Shown here: positions 61,828 to 64,000 of the stretch, one piece after another | How the letters are laid out: every line of letters begins with the position of its first letter | Numbering within the stretch: the first letter of the stretch is position 1 | Assembly: GCF_000316575.1 (NCBI RefSeq) | Contig: NC_019682.1 | Location: 1,426,001 to 1,490,000 of the forward strand | Direction: 5' to 3' | Length of the DNA: 64,000 nucleotides | DNA from: Calothrix sp. PCC 7507 | Lineage (GTDB): Bacteria > Cyanobacteriota > Cyanobacteriia > Cyanobacteriales > Nostocaceae | Notes under the pieces: generated by a model | What the model was told of the DNA's origin: nothing | Databases searched by the model: none | Seen by the model: only the letters and a program-made list of their open reading frames with translations | Made by a program: the position numbers and the translations under genes

Positions 61828-62490
61828 TCATTTATTCACCCACGGCAGTAGACTAAATGTACCTCTTTCATACATGATAAACAAACCCAGGCTAATCAAG
61901 ACAAAAGGGATAACATGCTTACCATAGCGACTTAAAATATAAGCAATGCTGGCGTGGCGACTTAACCAATAGGCGATCGCACACCAAAAACCTAGCATGA
62001 CCAAAAACACACTTAAAATTATCCCTAAGCTAGCAAAGCTATGACCAGCAAATAAGGGAATATATATACTAATATTGTCACCACCATTAGCAACTGTTAC
62101 TGCGACTACTTTATAAGTTTGGGGATGGAGAATACTAAATAGGAAAGATAATATGGGATTATGAGGTGAGGACTGTTTAAAATCAGTGGTTACTGTTTGA
62201 ATTTCTGTATTTTCTGGTTCTTGATGTAGCAATTGCTTAAAGCCGATCGCTATTGGCAATAGCCCTAATAATCCAATCAGTTCTCGTCGGATGACTAAGC
62301 CGCCAAAAAATCCTGGTAAGCTAGCAATAATAATAGCTGTAAAACCAAGGTATTGACCAATTACAACATGCCGTCGTCGAAAGTTAGCATCCACCTGTGA
62401 GAAAAATAGCAGCAAGATAATGATGTCATCAATATTGGTGGCGGCGAAGGCAATTATGCCCTCAGTTAAAGCTGTTCCAAGCTGACTCAT
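61828..62490 (-). CDS. CadD-family cation transporter, paralog 2
   Basis: A 220-residue protein with five or six membrane helices. Motifs: IAFAATNIDDIIILLLFFSQ, GQYLGFTAIIIASLPGFFGG and VANGGDNISIYIPLFAG. The cytoplasmic loop (EPENTEIQTVTTDFKQSSPH) is hydrophilic. It is divergent from paralog 3, whose start lies 167 bp away; the shared region should hold both promoters and carries a hairpin repeat. The close spacing suggests a duplication followed by inversion. Confidence 0.87.
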   Translation of the reverse strand: MSQLGTALTEGIIAFAATNIDDIIILLLFFSQVDANFRRRHVVIGQYLGFTAIIIASLPGFFGGLVIRRELIGLLGLLPIAIGFKQLLHQEPENTEIQTVTTDFKQSSPHNPILSFLFSILHPQTYKVVAVTVANGGDNISIYIPLFAGHSFASLGIILSVFLVMLGFWCAIAYWLSRHASIAYILSRYGKHVIPFVLISLGLFIMYERGTFSLLPWVNK

Positions 62491-62574
62491 GGTGGATGGT
62501 TAGAACATATGCTTTACCACAATACCAAATTAATATAACGCTTCTCACTTCGATTAAAGATAATCGAGGGTGGG

Positions 62575-62611
62575 GAAACCCCATAATCGAGGGCGGGGTT
62601 TCCCCGCCCCT
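62575..62611. repeat. GGGCGGGGTTTCCCCGCCC hairpin repeat
   Basis: GGGCGGGG at 62591-62598 pairs with CCCCGCCC at 62602-62609; the same palindrome occurs at 43606. It lies in the leader of CadD paralog 3, with TAATCGAGGG repeated on its left. Confidence 0.65.
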
Positions 62612-62656
62612 ACAGGTTTGCGAACGCTATGTTACAAACTTTGTTTATTTGAAAAT

Positions 62657-63358
62657 ATGAATGAGTTAGTCACTGCAATCAGCACAGGGATAGTTGCATT
62701 TAGTGCTACCAATATTGATGATATTGTGATTTTGTTGCTGTTTTTTTCTCAGGTTAATCATAATTTCCGCCCTCAGCACATTGTTTTTGGTCAGTATCTG
62801 GGTTTCACTATATTATTAATTCTCAGCCTTCCTGGCTTTTTTGGGGGGTTGATTTTACCGCCAAATTTGATTGGATTACTGGGCTTGCTTCCTATCACCA
62901 TTGGTATCAACAGTTTGGTAAATCGGGAAGAGGATACATTACAGGAAGTCGTCCCTACAGCAGAACAATCTGAAACTAATATTATTAATAGTTTTATATC
63001 ACCTCATATTTATACTGTGGCATCAATTACCATTGCCAATGGTAGCGATAATATTAGTGTTTATGTGCCATTATTTGCTAGTAATAACTGGGAAAGTTTT
63101 TTAGCAATTATCGGTTTGTTCTTTTTACTTTTAGGAATATGGTGTTATTTCACATATAAATTAACCCACCAAAAAATGGTAGCTGATTTTTTAATTCGCT
63201 ACGGCAATTATTTTGTGCCTTTTGTGCTGATAGGTTTAGGTGCGTTTATTGTACTAAAAAGCGAGGCTTTAAGTTTAATAAAGCTAATTGCTGGTTGTTT
63301 CTGTTTGATGATTCTGTTAAAGAATAATGACGATACCCAAGAAGTTGGAAAAAGTTAA
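62657..63358 (+). CDS. CadD-family cation transporter, paralog 3
   Basis: A 233-residue protein from the ATG at 62657 (MNELVTAISTG); the longer frame from 62570 begins in the hairpin repeat. Motifs: VAFSATNIDDIVILLLFFSQ, GQYLGFTILLILSLPGFFGG and IANGSDNISVYVPLFAS. The C-terminus extends slightly beyond the paralogs with a Cys-containing hydrophobic stretch (AGCFCLMILLKNNDDTQ). It ends four bases before the convergent cysK stop. Its relation to metal or sulfur stress is suggested by the neighbours. Confidence 0.87.
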   Translation: MNELVTAISTGIVAFSATNIDDIVILLLFFSQVNHNFRPQHIVFGQYLGFTILLILSLPGFFGGLILPPNLIGLLGLLPITIGINSLVNREEDTLQEVVPTAEQSETNIINSFISPHIYTVASITIANGSDNISVYVPLFASNNWESFLAIIGLFFLLLGIWCYFTYKLTHQKMVADFLIRYGNYFVPFVLIGLGAFIVLKSEALSLIKLIAGCFCLMILLKNNDDTQEVGKS

Positions 63359-63362
63359 GGCA

Positions 63363-64000
63363 TCAAACTTTGCTCAACCATTCGTTTTCTTCTGGATCTT
63401 TAAACAGTGAAGTACTGAGATAGCGTTCACCGAAGCTAGGCTGCACCATGACGATTAAACGTCCGGCATTTTCTGGGCGCTTTGCTACTTGAATTGCAGC
63501 ATATAAAGCGGCTCCCGTAGAAATACCAGAAAGTAATCCTTCTTCTTTGGCTAGGCGACGACTGTAGGCGATCGCCTGATCATCCGCTACTTGAATCACC
63601 TCGTCAACTAGTTCGGCGCGGTAAATTGCGGGTATGAATCCTGGGCCGATTCCTTGAATTTTATGGGGGCCGGATTTACCACCTGTTAATACTGGACTGT
63701 TGCTGGGTTCAACAGCAACAGCCTGGAAACTTGGCTTCCGTTGTTTAATTACTTCGGATACGCCTGTAATTGTCCCGCCAGTCCCGACTCCCGCCACTAA
63801 AATATCAACTTGTCCATCTGTATCTTCCCAAATTTCTTCGGCTGTGGTTTGAGCATGAACTTTCGGGTTAGCTGGGTTGCGGAATTGCTGCAACATATAA
63901 GCATCAGGAGTCTTCGCGACAATTTCCTCTGCTCTAGCGATCGCCCCTCTCATCCCTTCCACACCAGGCGTTAACTCTAATTGAGCGCCATAAGCTCTCA
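63363..64000 (-). CDS. cysK: Cysteine synthase (O-acetylserine sulfhydrylase), partial
   Basis: The C-terminal 212 codons are inside the window; the gene continues beyond 64000. The frame reads [20 protein letters not shown] at the edge, then [20 protein letters not shown], the PLP-phosphate loop [43 protein letters not shown] and [10 protein letters not shown] near the end. The PLP lysine lies outside the window. The enzyme makes cysteine from O-acetylserine and sulfide. It could be CysK or CysM; motifs favour CysK. It is convergent with a CadD gene and near a TauE/SafE gene. Confidence 0.92.
   Translation of the reverse strand, partial: RAYGAQLELTPGVEGMRGAIARAEEIVAKTPDAYMLQQFRNPANPKVHAQTTAEEIWEDTDGQVDILVAGVGTGGTITGVSEVIKQRKPSFQAVAVEPSNSPVLTGGKSGPHKIQGIGPGFIPAIYRAELVDEVIQVADDQAIAYSRRLAKEEGLLSGISTGAALYAAIQVAKRPENAGRLIVMVQPSFGERYLSTSLFKDPEENEWLSKV

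Overview
The window looks like chromosomal DNA of a filamentous, Nostoc-like cyanobacterium. GCGATCGC (HIP1) octamers are common. Short palindromic dispersed repeats, heptanucleotide tandem repeats and small inverted-repeat elements sit in most intergenic gaps. The gene content is typical of Nostocales: WD40 proteins with an AAA-like ATPase, CHAT proteins, filamentous-haemagglutinin-like exoproteins, DUF928, DUF1822, DUF1634 and CadD families. No rRNA and no CRISPR array were seen.

Layout. 1-2580: the end of a MocR-type regulator, repeats, an internally deleted IS110 transposase and other fragments. 2587-8586: a CHAT-TIR-AAA fusion followed by an AAA-WD40 protein with 15 almost identical WD repeats, which looks like a signalling or immunity pair. 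8629-9012: a 21-bp minisatellite. 9023-20514: an 11.3-kb integrated element bounded by two 158-bp direct repeats, each holding a complete tRNA-Ala(CGC). The element carries a tyrosine integrase, an IS607-like serine-recombinase domain that has lost active-site residues, a small HTH regulator, a divergent family A DNA polymerase, phage-structural-like genes, an ATPase and clusters of the nonamer TTTGTTAAA near both ends. 20484-22129: host HAD hydrolase and methyltransferase genes.

22418-23978 is the most striking locus. It is rtcB, the RNA ligase gene, split by a 379-nt sequence that folds as a group I intron. P1, P2, P3, P4, P5, P6, P7, P8 and P10 can all be paired by eye. The intron lies directly before the catalytic Asn-His of the GGGNH motif. 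Next come a prohibitin-like SPFH gene whose last codons were replaced by an IS630 element, a glycosyltransferase, TauE/SafE-DUF1634 and CadD transporters, and an amino acid permease.

33964-50106 is rich in exported proteins: a two-partner-secretion haemagglutinin-like protein, a TPR-CHAT protein, an R-type lectin/M23-like protein, an L,D-transpeptidase-like protein, an SH3 protein and several unknown secreted proteins, plus one GspE/PilB ATPase. 50434-56476 is a leftward cluster of a sigma-70-like protein, DUF1822, CHAT-CHASE2 and DUF928. 56847-60035 holds an ABC exporter with a glycosyltransferase-sulfotransferase fusion. 60863-64000 repeats the TauE/CadD theme and ends inside cysK.

All assignments come from reading the sequence. 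No database search or folding program was run.
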